Below are positions 1 to 7,510 of a stretch of 64,000 nucleotides of DNA, one piece after another. The stretch's first letter is position 1, and each line of letters opens with the position of its first letter. Source of the DNA: Bacteroidales bacterium (GTDB lineage: Bacteria; Bacteroidota; Bacteroidia; Bacteroidales; F082); the NCBI GenBank assembly GCA_021647205.1, contig JAKIVD010000014.1, forward strand, positions 38,852 through 102,851, in the 5' to 3' direction. A program made the translations under genes and the position numbers. Below the pieces are notes generated by a model. The model was given only the letters and a program-made list of their open reading frames with translations. It had not been told where the DNA came from and made no database searches.

Positions 1-223
1 TTTGGCGGGCAGTTCTCCTAAAATGTCCGTTTGACAATACCCCAACGTGGCCAAGCCGGAAAAGTCCAGACGCAGATGAACACAGATTGTTTATGATAAA
101 AGCTCCGCCTTTTTCAACAACAATTTGTCTATTAAGCCATCAATCGTAATAAACCTGCATAAATCAGCGTCAAATGAATATATTATAAAATTTTCTGCCA
201 AAAAATGATCAAAGTGTTAGGCA
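1..223. other. Non-coding left edge with degenerate repeat-like text
   Basis: No convincing gene lies here. On the minus strand, positions 73-97 read like a degenerate repeat (AATCTGTGTTCATCTGCG), and positions 150-172 carry a related phrase (CCTGCATAAATCAGCG). A short open minus-strand frame at 1-60 could be the edge of a gene outside the window but is too short to judge. The topoisomerase gene ends at 224, so this is its 3' flank. Confidence 0.4.
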
Positions 224-2941
224 CTAAAACTCCAGTTCCATCTGAATTTCATCGTCACCGCCGGGCTCGGTTTTGTCCTTGCTTTCTTCCGGGGTTTTGC
301 TTTTTTCCTTTGCAGCCGGCGTTTCTTTTTTTGTTTCCGGTTCCGGCGGCTGCTCCCTGCCGGAAGGGACTTCTTCCGCCTCAGCGGTTTCTGTTTGACT
401 TTCAGTAGTGTCTTCCGGGTCGTAGGGCAGCGGATCCACGAAGCGGAGCTTCTTCAACGTCTTGTTGGTCAGCCGCTTTCCCTTGGCGCGGAAAGTCTTC
501 AAACCGATAAAATCGGTCATGGGAATGACCTCAAATTCAAGCTCATTGTTTTTTTTCGACTTCACCTCAATTTCCAGTTGCGGCAGGTAGTCCAGCGAAA
601 AGGCCTCCATCCTGGACCCCTTGCTGCTACTGACAAAAAGGAACTTTTTGTTAGTGGGGATATCACCGGGAATTTGAAAACGTTTGACGTAATATCTTTC
701 AATTTCGCCGTCAAAATAGATGGCCGTCAGCACCTTTTTCGGGTCGAGTTTGGAAATGTGGATCATGTTGTCGTCGAAGTGGGTCGACAAATCAAAGCCG
801 GTGAGTTTGAATTCGCCGCTGTCAAGAACAGTGAGAATCTTGTCGTCGCCCTTGAAGGCGCCGAGGTACACACCCCGTTCATCGGTGTTGAGCCGCCGCA
901 CCGTTTCGTCGTACCAGATGTCGCGTGCGCCCAGGGTCGAAATGCCCTCTTCGCGCTGCACGATGCTCCTCACCGAATGTTTTGTCAGGATGTTCCCCTG
1001 CACACTTCTTCCTTTGATGGCCAATTGGCTGAAGTCGAAATCCAGGCTTGTTTTCTTTAATTTGGGTTTGGGCCGCAGGTTCACCCTGATGATTTCGCCT
1101 TCGCCATTGGGGTTAGCTGTAAAGTAAATGATTTTACTGCCGGTCGTTCCTTTGGTGAGCTGGTACGCTTTGTCGCGCGTAATCCCTTTAACAGCAAATC
1201 GTTTCACATAATAATTTCCGCGTTTTCCATCGCGGTAAACCATGTTGTAGGTTGTTCGGTCGTCGTTTTTCTTAAAAACGTTGATGTGCAGAATGCCTTT
1301 TCCCACAAAAATTTTGGCGCTCACTTTGGTAACGATAAGGCTGCCGTCTTCCCTGAAAACAATGATGTCGTCAATGTCGGAGCAGTCGGTTACGTATTCA
1401 TCCTTTTTCAGCGACGTGCCCGCAAAACCTTCGCTACGGTTGACGTACAGTTTTTGGTTGGCTACTGCGACTGCCGTGGCACTGATGTTGTCAAAATTCC
1501 GGATTTCCGTTTTTCTTTCTTTTCCCTTGCCATATTTCTTTTTAATCTGGCGGAAATAATTGATGGTATAATCAATCAGGTTGTTGAGGTGGTTGGAAAC
1601 CTCTTCCATCTCGGCTTCAACCGCTTTGATTTGTTCTTCGGCCTTGAAAGCATTGTATTTGGAGATGCGTTTGATTTTAATCTCGGTCAGGCGCACCAGG
1701 TCTTCCTCGGCAACATCCCGTCTCAACAGTTTTTTGAAAGGTTCAAGTCCTTTGTCGATGGTTGTCAATACGCATTCCCAGGTTTCGCAGTCTTCGATGG
1801 CGAGGTAAATGCGGTTCTCGATAAATATTTTTTCAAGCGAGGCATTGTGCCACAGGTTTCCTAATTCCGTCAGCCTGATTTCCAGCTCTCGCTTTAGGAG
1901 GAAGACGGTGTGGTCCGTGTTTTGTCTCAGGATTTCTTTGACAGAAATAAACTGGGGTTTGTTCTCGAAGATTACACAGCAGTTGGGTGAGATGGAGACC
2001 TCGCAACTGGTAAAGGCATACAGTGCGTCAATGGTTTGGTCGGGTGAAACATTGTTGGCAAGGTGAATAAGGATTTCCACGTTTTCGGCCGTGTTGTCGT
2101 CAATTTTCTTTATCCTGATTTTCCCTTTGTCGTTGGCAGAAACAATGGAGTCAATTAAGGTAGTGGTTGTTGTGGAGAACGGTATTTCTGTGATGGCCAG
2201 TGTTTTTTTATCCACCTGTTTAATCCTTGCCCTGATTCTGACCTTCCCGCCACGCAGGCCTTCGTTGTAACGGGAAAAATCTGCCAGCCCCCCGGTCAGG
2301 AAATCGGGGACCAGATCGAAGTTTTTACCCTGCAGGATTTTGATGGACGCGTCGATCAGTTCGACAAAATTATGTGGAAGGATTTTGGAAGCCAGTCCGA
2401 CAGCAATTCCTTCAACACCTTGTGCCAGCAGCAAAGGGAACTTTACAGGAAGCGTGACCGGTTCTTTGTTGCGTCCGTCATAAGACGATTTCCACGCAGT
2501 TGTTTTGGGGTTAAAAACCACTTCTTTGGCAAACCGTGATAATCGTGCTTCGATGTATCGCGGTGCTGCGGCGCGGTCGCCGGTGAGGGTGTTTCCCCAG
2601 TTTCCCTGCATGTCGATTACCAGCTCCTTTTGCCCGAGTTGCACCAGTGCGTCGCCAATACTGGTATCGCCGTGGGGATGGTACTGCATGGTGTGGCCGA
2701 TGATGTTGGCCACTTTATTGAACCGCCCGTCATCAAGGTTGTTCATGGCATGGAGGATACGGCGCTGAACGGGTTTCAGCCCGTCGTTTACTTCGGGGAC
2801 GGCACGTTCAAGAATCACATACGAAGCATAATCGAGAAACCAGTTTTCGTACATCCCCCGCAGGGGTGTTGTCCTGTGGCCTTCGTCCGCTGGCAGATTG
2901 CTTTCCGGTAATTCTTCTTGTATATCTTCCTGCTCGTTCAT
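224..2941 (-). CDS. parC: DNA topoisomerase IV subunit A (ParC/GyrA family)
   Basis: Catalytic breakage-reunion subunit of the type IIA topoisomerase that decatenates replicated chromosomes, working with ParE (not in the window). The N-terminal domain starts with the family phrase around VNDGLKPVQRRIL (residues 51-63). The active-site tyrosine is Tyr129 in APRYIEARL. The quinolone-determining stretch YHPHGDTSIGDAL places Thr93 and Asp97 at the positions of E. coli ParC Ser80 and Glu84. A coiled-coil segment (about 430-480) precedes the C-terminal DNA-wrapping blades. The last ~60 residues are a Glu/Lys/Pro-rich, probably disordered tail. I call ParC rather than GyrA because of the Bacteroidota-type divergent C-terminal domain and the length of 905 aa, but the paralogue choice is not absolute. 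It lies 41 bp after the BatA/vWA gene on the same strand. Confidence 0.9.
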   Translation of the reverse strand: MNEQEDIQEELPESNLPADEGHRTTPLRGMYENWFLDYASYVILERAVPEVNDGLKPVQRRILHAMNNLDDGRFNKVANIIGHTMQYHPHGDTSIGDALVQLGQKELVIDMQGNWGNTLTGDRAAAPRYIEARLSRFAKEVVFNPKTTAWKSSYDGRNKEPVTLPVKFPLLLAQGVEGIAVGLASKILPHNFVELIDASIKILQGKNFDLVPDFLTGGLADFSRYNEGLRGGKVRIRARIKQVDKKTLAITEIPFSTTTTTLIDSIVSANDKGKIRIKKIDDNTAENVEILIHLANNVSPDQTIDALYAFTSCEVSISPNCCVIFENKPQFISVKEILRQNTDHTVFLLKRELEIRLTELGNLWHNASLEKIFIENRIYLAIEDCETWECVLTTIDKGLEPFKKLLRRDVAEEDLVRLTEIKIKRISKYNAFKAEEQIKAVEAEMEEVSNHLNNLIDYTINYFRQIKKKYGKGKERKTEIRNFDNISATAVAVANQKLYVNRSEGFAGTSLKKDEYVTDCSDIDDIIVFREDGSLIVTKVSAKIFVGKGILHINVFKKNDDRTTYNMVYRDGKRGNYYVKRFAVKGITRDKAYQLTKGTTGSKIIYFTANPNGEGEIIRVNLRPKPKLKKTSLDFDFSQLAIKGRSVQGNILTKHSVRSIVQREEGISTLGARDIWYDETVRRLNTDERGVYLGAFKGDDKILTVLDSGEFKLTGFDLSTHFDDNMIHISKLDPKKVLTAIYFDGEIERYYVKRFQIPGDIPTNKKFLFVSSSKGSRMEAFSLDYLPQLEIEVKSKKNNELEFEVIPMTDFIGLKTFRAKGKRLTNKTLKKLRFVDPLPYDPEDTTESQTETAEAEEVPSGREQPPEPETKKETPAAKEKSKTPEESKDKTEPGGDDEIQMELEF

Positions 2942-2982
2942 TAAAATTTGTCAGTTGACAATATTGACAGCTCACGCTTTAC

Positions 2983-5034
2983 TCAGCCTTTCCAAAATCT
3001 CAGCACCAACACTTCGGCAAGTAAGATTGAGAGGGCGAAAATAATAAATAGCATCCATAATTTGCCCGCTGTTTGCAAGCTGTTAATAACATTTGTTTGT
3101 GTATTGACCGAACTGTCCAATACTTTAAAATTTACTAATCCGCTATTGTTTAATTCTTCCCTGATTTCGTCCGGGGAATAGTACTCGGTTTGCGATTCGC
3201 TGCGGTTGTAGTTGAAGGCAAAAACATGCCAGGTGGAATCGCCCAGCCGTAAGTTATAGAAACCATCGGTTTCCGGTTTGCTGTTCCGGAGCAGTAGGTG
3301 TAAATCGCCGTTGGCGGATTGTTGTTCAGGAATAAAAGTATAACCGGAAGTGGCCTGTTGCAGGCTGAAAACTGTCTCGCTTTCGGGAACAGTACCCAAA
3401 CCGGCAGTCAGGAACTCATCTTTGTCCAGGGTATAAAACAAGCGGGGAATCACGCCGCCGGTAACGGCGACACCGTACATTAGCGGAACAAACAGTGCCT
3501 GGGAACTGAAATTGCCAAAACCCTTGTCCAGTGAAACCGACAGCAGAAAGAGCTGTCCGGCCCCGATATTTTTCCTCAACAGAAAATCATCACCGTTCAA
3601 CAGGCTGACCAGGTTTTCCAATCCCGAAGAAACAGGATAGCCATAACGGAAATGCTTGTTGACGGTAGGCAACTCAGCATTTTCGGGTATTTTGTTGACA
3701 GACTCCCGGAATAAAACATCCGATTTTTTAATACGCACCACGCGGCTCCTTGCCGTGTCCAGTCCAAGAATACGGCCTGCCTGCATGCTTTGCAGGAATT
3801 TGTTTTTTTCGGTCAATTCACTTTCTTCCCCCGGGACGAACAGGACTGTTCCCCCCTGTTCCAGGTATGATTTAAGCTGGTTCAGTAAACCGGAAGAGTA
3901 GGAGGGGAGGCTGTTCAGGATAATGAGTTTGAAGGTCTTGAGTTTGTTGTAGTCAATTTGCCGGTAATTCATTTTCACGAAGTGGAAAACACTGTCGGTC
4001 TGGTAAAACAGTTGCAGTACTTTGCTGTTTTCGCCATTGTGTACTTCCAGAACCCGAAGGTTTTGTTTTAGCTTGAAGCTGAAATAAAACTTGTCATCAA
4101 AAGTGATGGGATAGTCTTCTGTTTCGATAAGCCCGCTATGCCAGCCCGCCTTTCCCGCACTAAAACTTACCCGTACTGTTTTGGTACTACGGGCTTTCAG
4201 GTTAACCCCTGCCACTGCTTTTTGTTGCCCGTCGATACTTACGGTTAGTGGTATTTTTTCGTAATCTTCGCCCGAAGCATTGCGCAGGCGGATAAGCAGC
4301 TGAACCGGCCTGCCGGGAATGAGAACGGGTGTTGGAATCCAACACGAATCAATATAGATGTTCCTGCTCCTGCTTTGCTTTAACGGGATGAAATAATAAT
4401 TGCCCAGCGAATCTGTGGGGAAGTCGGGAGCATCGAAGGCATTCTTCTGGAAGTCGGAATAAATAAAAAGTTCGTAACGGCCAATATTTTTTTTCCCGAC
4501 AAGGTGTAAGCCTTTCCACAAGGCTGACGACAGGGGTCGGTAGGCCGGCGAAATGCTGAGTTCTTCCAGCGTGGAAAACATTCGTTCTTTGTTCATGGTA
4601 TTTCGTCCGCTGCCTGGTTCGTTACTGAGCAGTGCAAAGCGCATGTCGCGCGGCGATTGGGCAATCAGTTCCCTTGTGCTGGTTACAGCTTCGTTAAAAA
4701 GCTGCCCATGCTCACCTTCGGCCCGCATGCTGAACGAGTTGTCGATGTAAACCGCCCTGAGCCGCTCACCTGATTTCCCTTGTCTTTTTCCGTTCTTGCC
4801 CCATTGTGGCCCGGCAAAAGCCAATACGAGGAACAAAATGGCCAGCAAGCGCAACAGCAAAACAACAAGGTGCTTCAGTTTATTCTGCTTCCGGGTTTCG
4901 GCAGTGATGTTTTTAAGGAATTCAATATTACTGAAATAAAACTTTTTGTACCGCCTGAAATTGAACAGGTGAATGATGATCGGAATCAGCAGGGCGAACA
5001 GCCCGTATAAAAATTCAGGATGGTTAAAACTCAT
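2983..5034 (-). CDS. BatA-domain / von Willebrand factor A-like membrane protein
   Basis: 683-residue integral membrane protein of unknown precise role. Residues 1-76 form a BatA N-terminal domain: two hydrophobic helices (about 8-24 and 55-75) flank a basic loop, with the typical phrase HLFNFRRYKKFYFSNIEFL (residues 22-40). A vWA-like fold follows, with a MIDAS-type DxSxS at Asp98-Ser100-Ser102. A long periplasmic region with a glutamine-amidotransferase-like or DUF4159-like look comes next (about 330-460), and a final membrane helix spans about 655-678. Family knowledge: BatA/vWA proteins in Bacteroidota often accompany MoxR ATPases; here the MoxR gene is 23 kb away. A consensus promoter box lies 25 nt upstream, and parC follows at 41 bp, so the two may be cotranscribed. 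Confidence 0.8.
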   Translation of the reverse strand: MSFNHPEFLYGLFALLIPIIIHLFNFRRYKKFYFSNIEFLKNITAETRKQNKLKHLVVLLLRLLAILFLVLAFAGPQWGKNGKRQGKSGERLRAVYIDNSFSMRAEGEHGQLFNEAVTSTRELIAQSPRDMRFALLSNEPGSGRNTMNKERMFSTLEELSISPAYRPLSSALWKGLHLVGKKNIGRYELFIYSDFQKNAFDAPDFPTDSLGNYYFIPLKQSRSRNIYIDSCWIPTPVLIPGRPVQLLIRLRNASGEDYEKIPLTVSIDGQQKAVAGVNLKARSTKTVRVSFSAGKAGWHSGLIETEDYPITFDDKFYFSFKLKQNLRVLEVHNGENSKVLQLFYQTDSVFHFVKMNYRQIDYNKLKTFKLIILNSLPSYSSGLLNQLKSYLEQGGTVLFVPGEESELTEKNKFLQSMQAGRILGLDTARSRVVRIKKSDVLFRESVNKIPENAELPTVNKHFRYGYPVSSGLENLVSLLNGDDFLLRKNIGAGQLFLLSVSLDKGFGNFSSQALFVPLMYGVAVTGGVIPRLFYTLDKDEFLTAGLGTVPESETVFSLQQATSGYTFIPEQQSANGDLHLLLRNSKPETDGFYNLRLGDSTWHVFAFNYNRSESQTEYYSPDEIREELNNSGLVNFKVLDSSVNTQTNVINSLQTAGKLWMLFIIFALSILLAEVLVLRFWKG

Positions 5035-5058
5035 CTAATCCAGCAGTATTTAAGCTGC

Positions 5059-5066
5059 CAAAAGTA
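5059..5066 (-). promoter_or_regulatory. TAnnTTTG -7 box for the BatA/vWA gene
   Basis: Minus-strand TACTTTTG matches the Bacteroidota -7 consensus exactly and sits 24 nt before the ATG at 5034, the usual distance in this window. No clear TTG -33 element was identified. Confidence 0.5.
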
Positions 5067-5230
5067 AAGAAAAAACGAAAAGGAAAAGTGCCCTTAGGGC
5101 GCCATTTGTGCTATGTGCTCCATTTGTTCTTCGCACGTCATTTAGCGGTCATTTGTTGTCAGTTGCCCTTTGGGCTTCATTGGGGTCATTGTCGTTCGGA
5201 GGTCAATGGGCTTCATTTTGAGATCAGAGG

Positions 5231-5255
5231 CTTCCAGGTGCAAGCACTCTGGAAG
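5231..5255. repeat. Palindromic element, CTTCCAG/CTGGAAG family
   Basis: CTTCCAGGTGC, a two-base loop, then GCAC-T-CTGGAAG form an 11-bp interrupted hairpin. The outer arms are the same seven bases as in the elements at 33701-33878. It lies 54 bp past the gdhA stop. The 5' neighbouring stretch 5103-5156 also carries four CATTT words, the first two 18 nt apart. Confidence 0.55.
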
Positions 5256-5271
5256 GTCTTAAGATATCAGT

Positions 5272-5296
5272 CACCACTCACCACTGGCCACTCACC
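5272..5296. repeat. Short 7-nt tandem array (CACCACT)
   Basis: Reads CACCACT, CACCACT, GGCCACT, CACC, i.e. about 3.5 units of 7 nt. It lies just downstream of the gdhA stop (minus strand). Confidence 0.5.
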
Positions 5297-5308
5297 GACA
5301 ACAATTCC

Positions 5309-6646
5309 CTAAATCACTCCCTGGTCGAGCATGGCGTTGGCTACTTTGAGGAAGCCGGCAACATTGGCGCCTTTCACGTAATCGACGCTGCCGTCGGTTT
5401 GTTTGCCGTGCTTTACACAGGCTTCGTGGATGCTTTTCATAATGTGGTGCAATTTGGCATCAACTTCTTCCGTAATCCATGCCATTTTCATGGCATTTTG
5501 TGTCATCTCCAAACCTGAGGTGGCAACACCGCCGGCGTTCACTGCTTTTCCGGGCCCGAATAAAATGCCATTGCTTTGCAGCACATGAACGGCTTCAGGG
5601 GTAGAGGGCATATTGGCACCTTCGGCTACACACATACATCCATTATCTACCAGGTTTTTTGCATCATTTTCGTCCAGTTCGTTTTGTGTGGCGCAGGGTA
5701 GTGCAACATCCACTTTCACTTCCCAGGGGTGTTTTCCGGGATGGAAAGCAGCTTCGGGGAATTCTTCGGCATAGGGTTCTACTATATCCATATTTGATGC
5801 CCTGAGCTCAAGCATATAGTCAATCTTTTCCCCGGAGATGCCTTCGGGGTCATAAATATAACCGTCGGGGCCTGAAATGGTAACTACTTTTCCGCCCAGT
5901 TGGTTCACTTTGGTTGTTGCACCCCAGGCCACATTTCCAAAACCAGAGATGGCTACCGTTTTTCCTTCAAAAGTTTCGCCTTTGGTCCCCAGCATTTCCT
6001 GTGTAAAATAAACGGCACCAAATCCCGTGGCTTCAGGGCGAATAAGGCTGCCGCCCCAGTTGATCCCTTTTCCGGTCAGTATGCCGATGTGTTCGTGCTT
6101 CAGCTTTTTGTACATGCCATATAAATACCCGATTTCTTTTCCTCCCACGCCGATGTCGCCGGCGGGCACATCAGTGTCAGGGCCAATCAGGTGCCAGAGT
6201 TCCAGCATAAATGCCTGGCAGAAACGCATGATTTCAGCATCTGATTTTCCTTTGGGGTTGAAATCAGAGCCGCCTTTGCCACCACCCATGGGCAGGGTTG
6301 TCAGCGCATTCTTGAAAATCTGCTCAAAGCCTAAAAACTTCAGGATGCTCAGGTTGACGCTGGGGTGAAATCGCAAACCGCCTTTATAGGGGCCAATGGC
6401 ATTGTTAAACTGAACGCGGTAACCCAGGTTGACATGAACATTCCCCTCATCATCCATCCACGGTATTTTAAAGGTTAGCACCCGGTCGGGCTCAACCAAC
6501 CTGTCGATAATGCCGGCACTGGAAAAATGGGGGTTTTCATCCACAACATGCTCAATGGATTCCAGCACTTCGCGCACTGCCTGAAGGTATTCGTTTTCGC
6601 CCGGATGCTTCTTTTCCAGATCGTTGATCAATTTATTTAGGTCCAT
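5309..6646 (-). CDS. gdhA: Glutamate dehydrogenase, hexameric, probably NADP(H)-dependent
   Basis: Catalyses reductive amination of 2-oxoglutarate to glutamate, a main ammonium-assimilation route in Bacteroidota. At 445 aa it has the length of the small hexameric GDH class. The substrate lysines are visible as Lys88 (GPYKGG), Lys112 and catalytic Lys124 in PMGGGKGGSDF; the catalytic aspartate is Asp164 in PAGDIGVGGKE. The Rossmann motif is GFGNVAWGA (about residues 236-244). After the second strand comes ISGPDG rather than an acidic residue, which favours NADP(H), but coenzyme choice cannot be proven by reading. The gene stands alone between two spacers with its own promoter box. Confidence 0.95.
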   Translation of the reverse strand: MDLNKLINDLEKKHPGENEYLQAVREVLESIEHVVDENPHFSSAGIIDRLVEPDRVLTFKIPWMDDEGNVHVNLGYRVQFNNAIGPYKGGLRFHPSVNLSILKFLGFEQIFKNALTTLPMGGGKGGSDFNPKGKSDAEIMRFCQAFMLELWHLIGPDTDVPAGDIGVGGKEIGYLYGMYKKLKHEHIGILTGKGINWGGSLIRPEATGFGAVYFTQEMLGTKGETFEGKTVAISGFGNVAWGATTKVNQLGGKVVTISGPDGYIYDPEGISGEKIDYMLELRASNMDIVEPYAEEFPEAAFHPGKHPWEVKVDVALPCATQNELDENDAKNLVDNGCMCVAEGANMPSTPEAVHVLQSNGILFGPGKAVNAGGVATSGLEMTQNAMKMAWITEEVDAKLHHIMKSIHEACVKHGKQTDGSVDYVKGANVAGFLKVANAMLDQGVI

Positions 6647-6687
6647 GGAATCAGGTGTTTGATGTTATATTTGACAAAGTGATGCCG

Positions 6688-6695
6688 CAAAATTA
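6688..6695 (-). promoter_or_regulatory. TAnnTTTG -7 box for gdhA
   Basis: Minus-strand TAATTTTG lies 41 nt upstream of the gdhA ATG at 6646, which implies a leader of roughly 35 nt. Confidence 0.5.
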
Positions 6696-6868
6696 AGCTT
6701 AATCTTAAAAGTACAATATGCTGACGGATAAAAGCAGGGGCTCATAACAATTTTGGATAAACCGGTTTAGCGCGATCTATCTGAAAACCAAAAAGGATGC
6801 GGCGATCAAAATAAAGGATGATACCTGCATATTCACCGGTTCAATAACCTGCAAATAACAAACCGCCT

Positions 6869-7510
6869 TCAATCTTGCTGTATCCCCTTGTCATAAACCA
6901 CCATTTTTTCCAGCCGGCCTTCCTGATCGTACCATTTTTCCGGCCCGTGTTTCAGGTTCTTCACATAAGGGATTTCGCGTTGCAGTTTACCGTTGGGGTA
7001 CCAGGCTTTTTGGGTGCCTGTGCCGTTTTCAAAATTGCCGACACCAACAATGTTCCCGTAAATGTCATAATAAACCCAGCGCCCGGTGAAGTAGCCTTTG
7101 TTGTACCTGCCACTGATTTTTGGCTTACCATTCGCGTACCATTGGTTGAAAACGCCGTCCAGTGTGTCGTTCGCGTAGTTTTCTTCGGTTGCCTTGTTTC
7201 CGTTCTCGTCGTAAGTCAGTGTCCTGCCTTCCAGTTTGCCGTCTTTGTAAAAAGAAACAGACTCCGGTTTACCGTTCGGGTACCATCTCTTCAAAGGCCC
7301 GTCGAGTACATTGTCCTTATAAAATACCTCTTGTTCTTTGCGTCCGTTTTCAAAATACCAGACCGACCTGCCGTTGAGTTTTCCATTTTCGTAACTCAAT
7401 TCGGATTGTACATTTCCGTTGTCCCAGAACTTTTTTTTGTTCCCGGAACAAGCACACATCAACAGAAATGACAACAGCACAACAATGCTTAAGCTGTATT
7501 TGGAAATCAT
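6869..7510 (-). CDS. MORN-type repeat lipoprotein
   Basis: 213-residue protein with an N-terminal lipoprotein-like signal (ISKYSLSIVVLLSFLLMCAC, cysteine at about 20). It then has about seven repeats of the MORN_2 (toxin-antitoxin YwqK-like) type, each built on YxNGKxxGxxxxWYxNGK. Such repeats form elongated beta-strand rods; the ligand is unknown. I chose the ATG at 7510 because it shares bases with the stop of the upstream LysM gene (ATGA). The longer reading from 7534 would add eight residues before a good signal peptide. The overlap implies translational coupling and a possible shared task with the LysM/PBP protein. The lipobox is weak (M-C-A-C), so the anchoring is an inference. Confidence 0.75.
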   Translation of the reverse strand: MISKYSLSIVVLLSFLLMCACSGNKKKFWDNGNVQSELSYENGKLNGRSVWYFENGRKEQEVFYKDNVLDGPLKRWYPNGKPESVSFYKDGKLEGRTLTYDENGNKATEENYANDTLDGVFNQWYANGKPKISGRYNKGYFTGRWVYYDIYGNIVGVGNFENGTGTQKAWYPNGKLQREIPYVKNLKHGPEKWYDQEGRLEKMVVYDKGIQQD

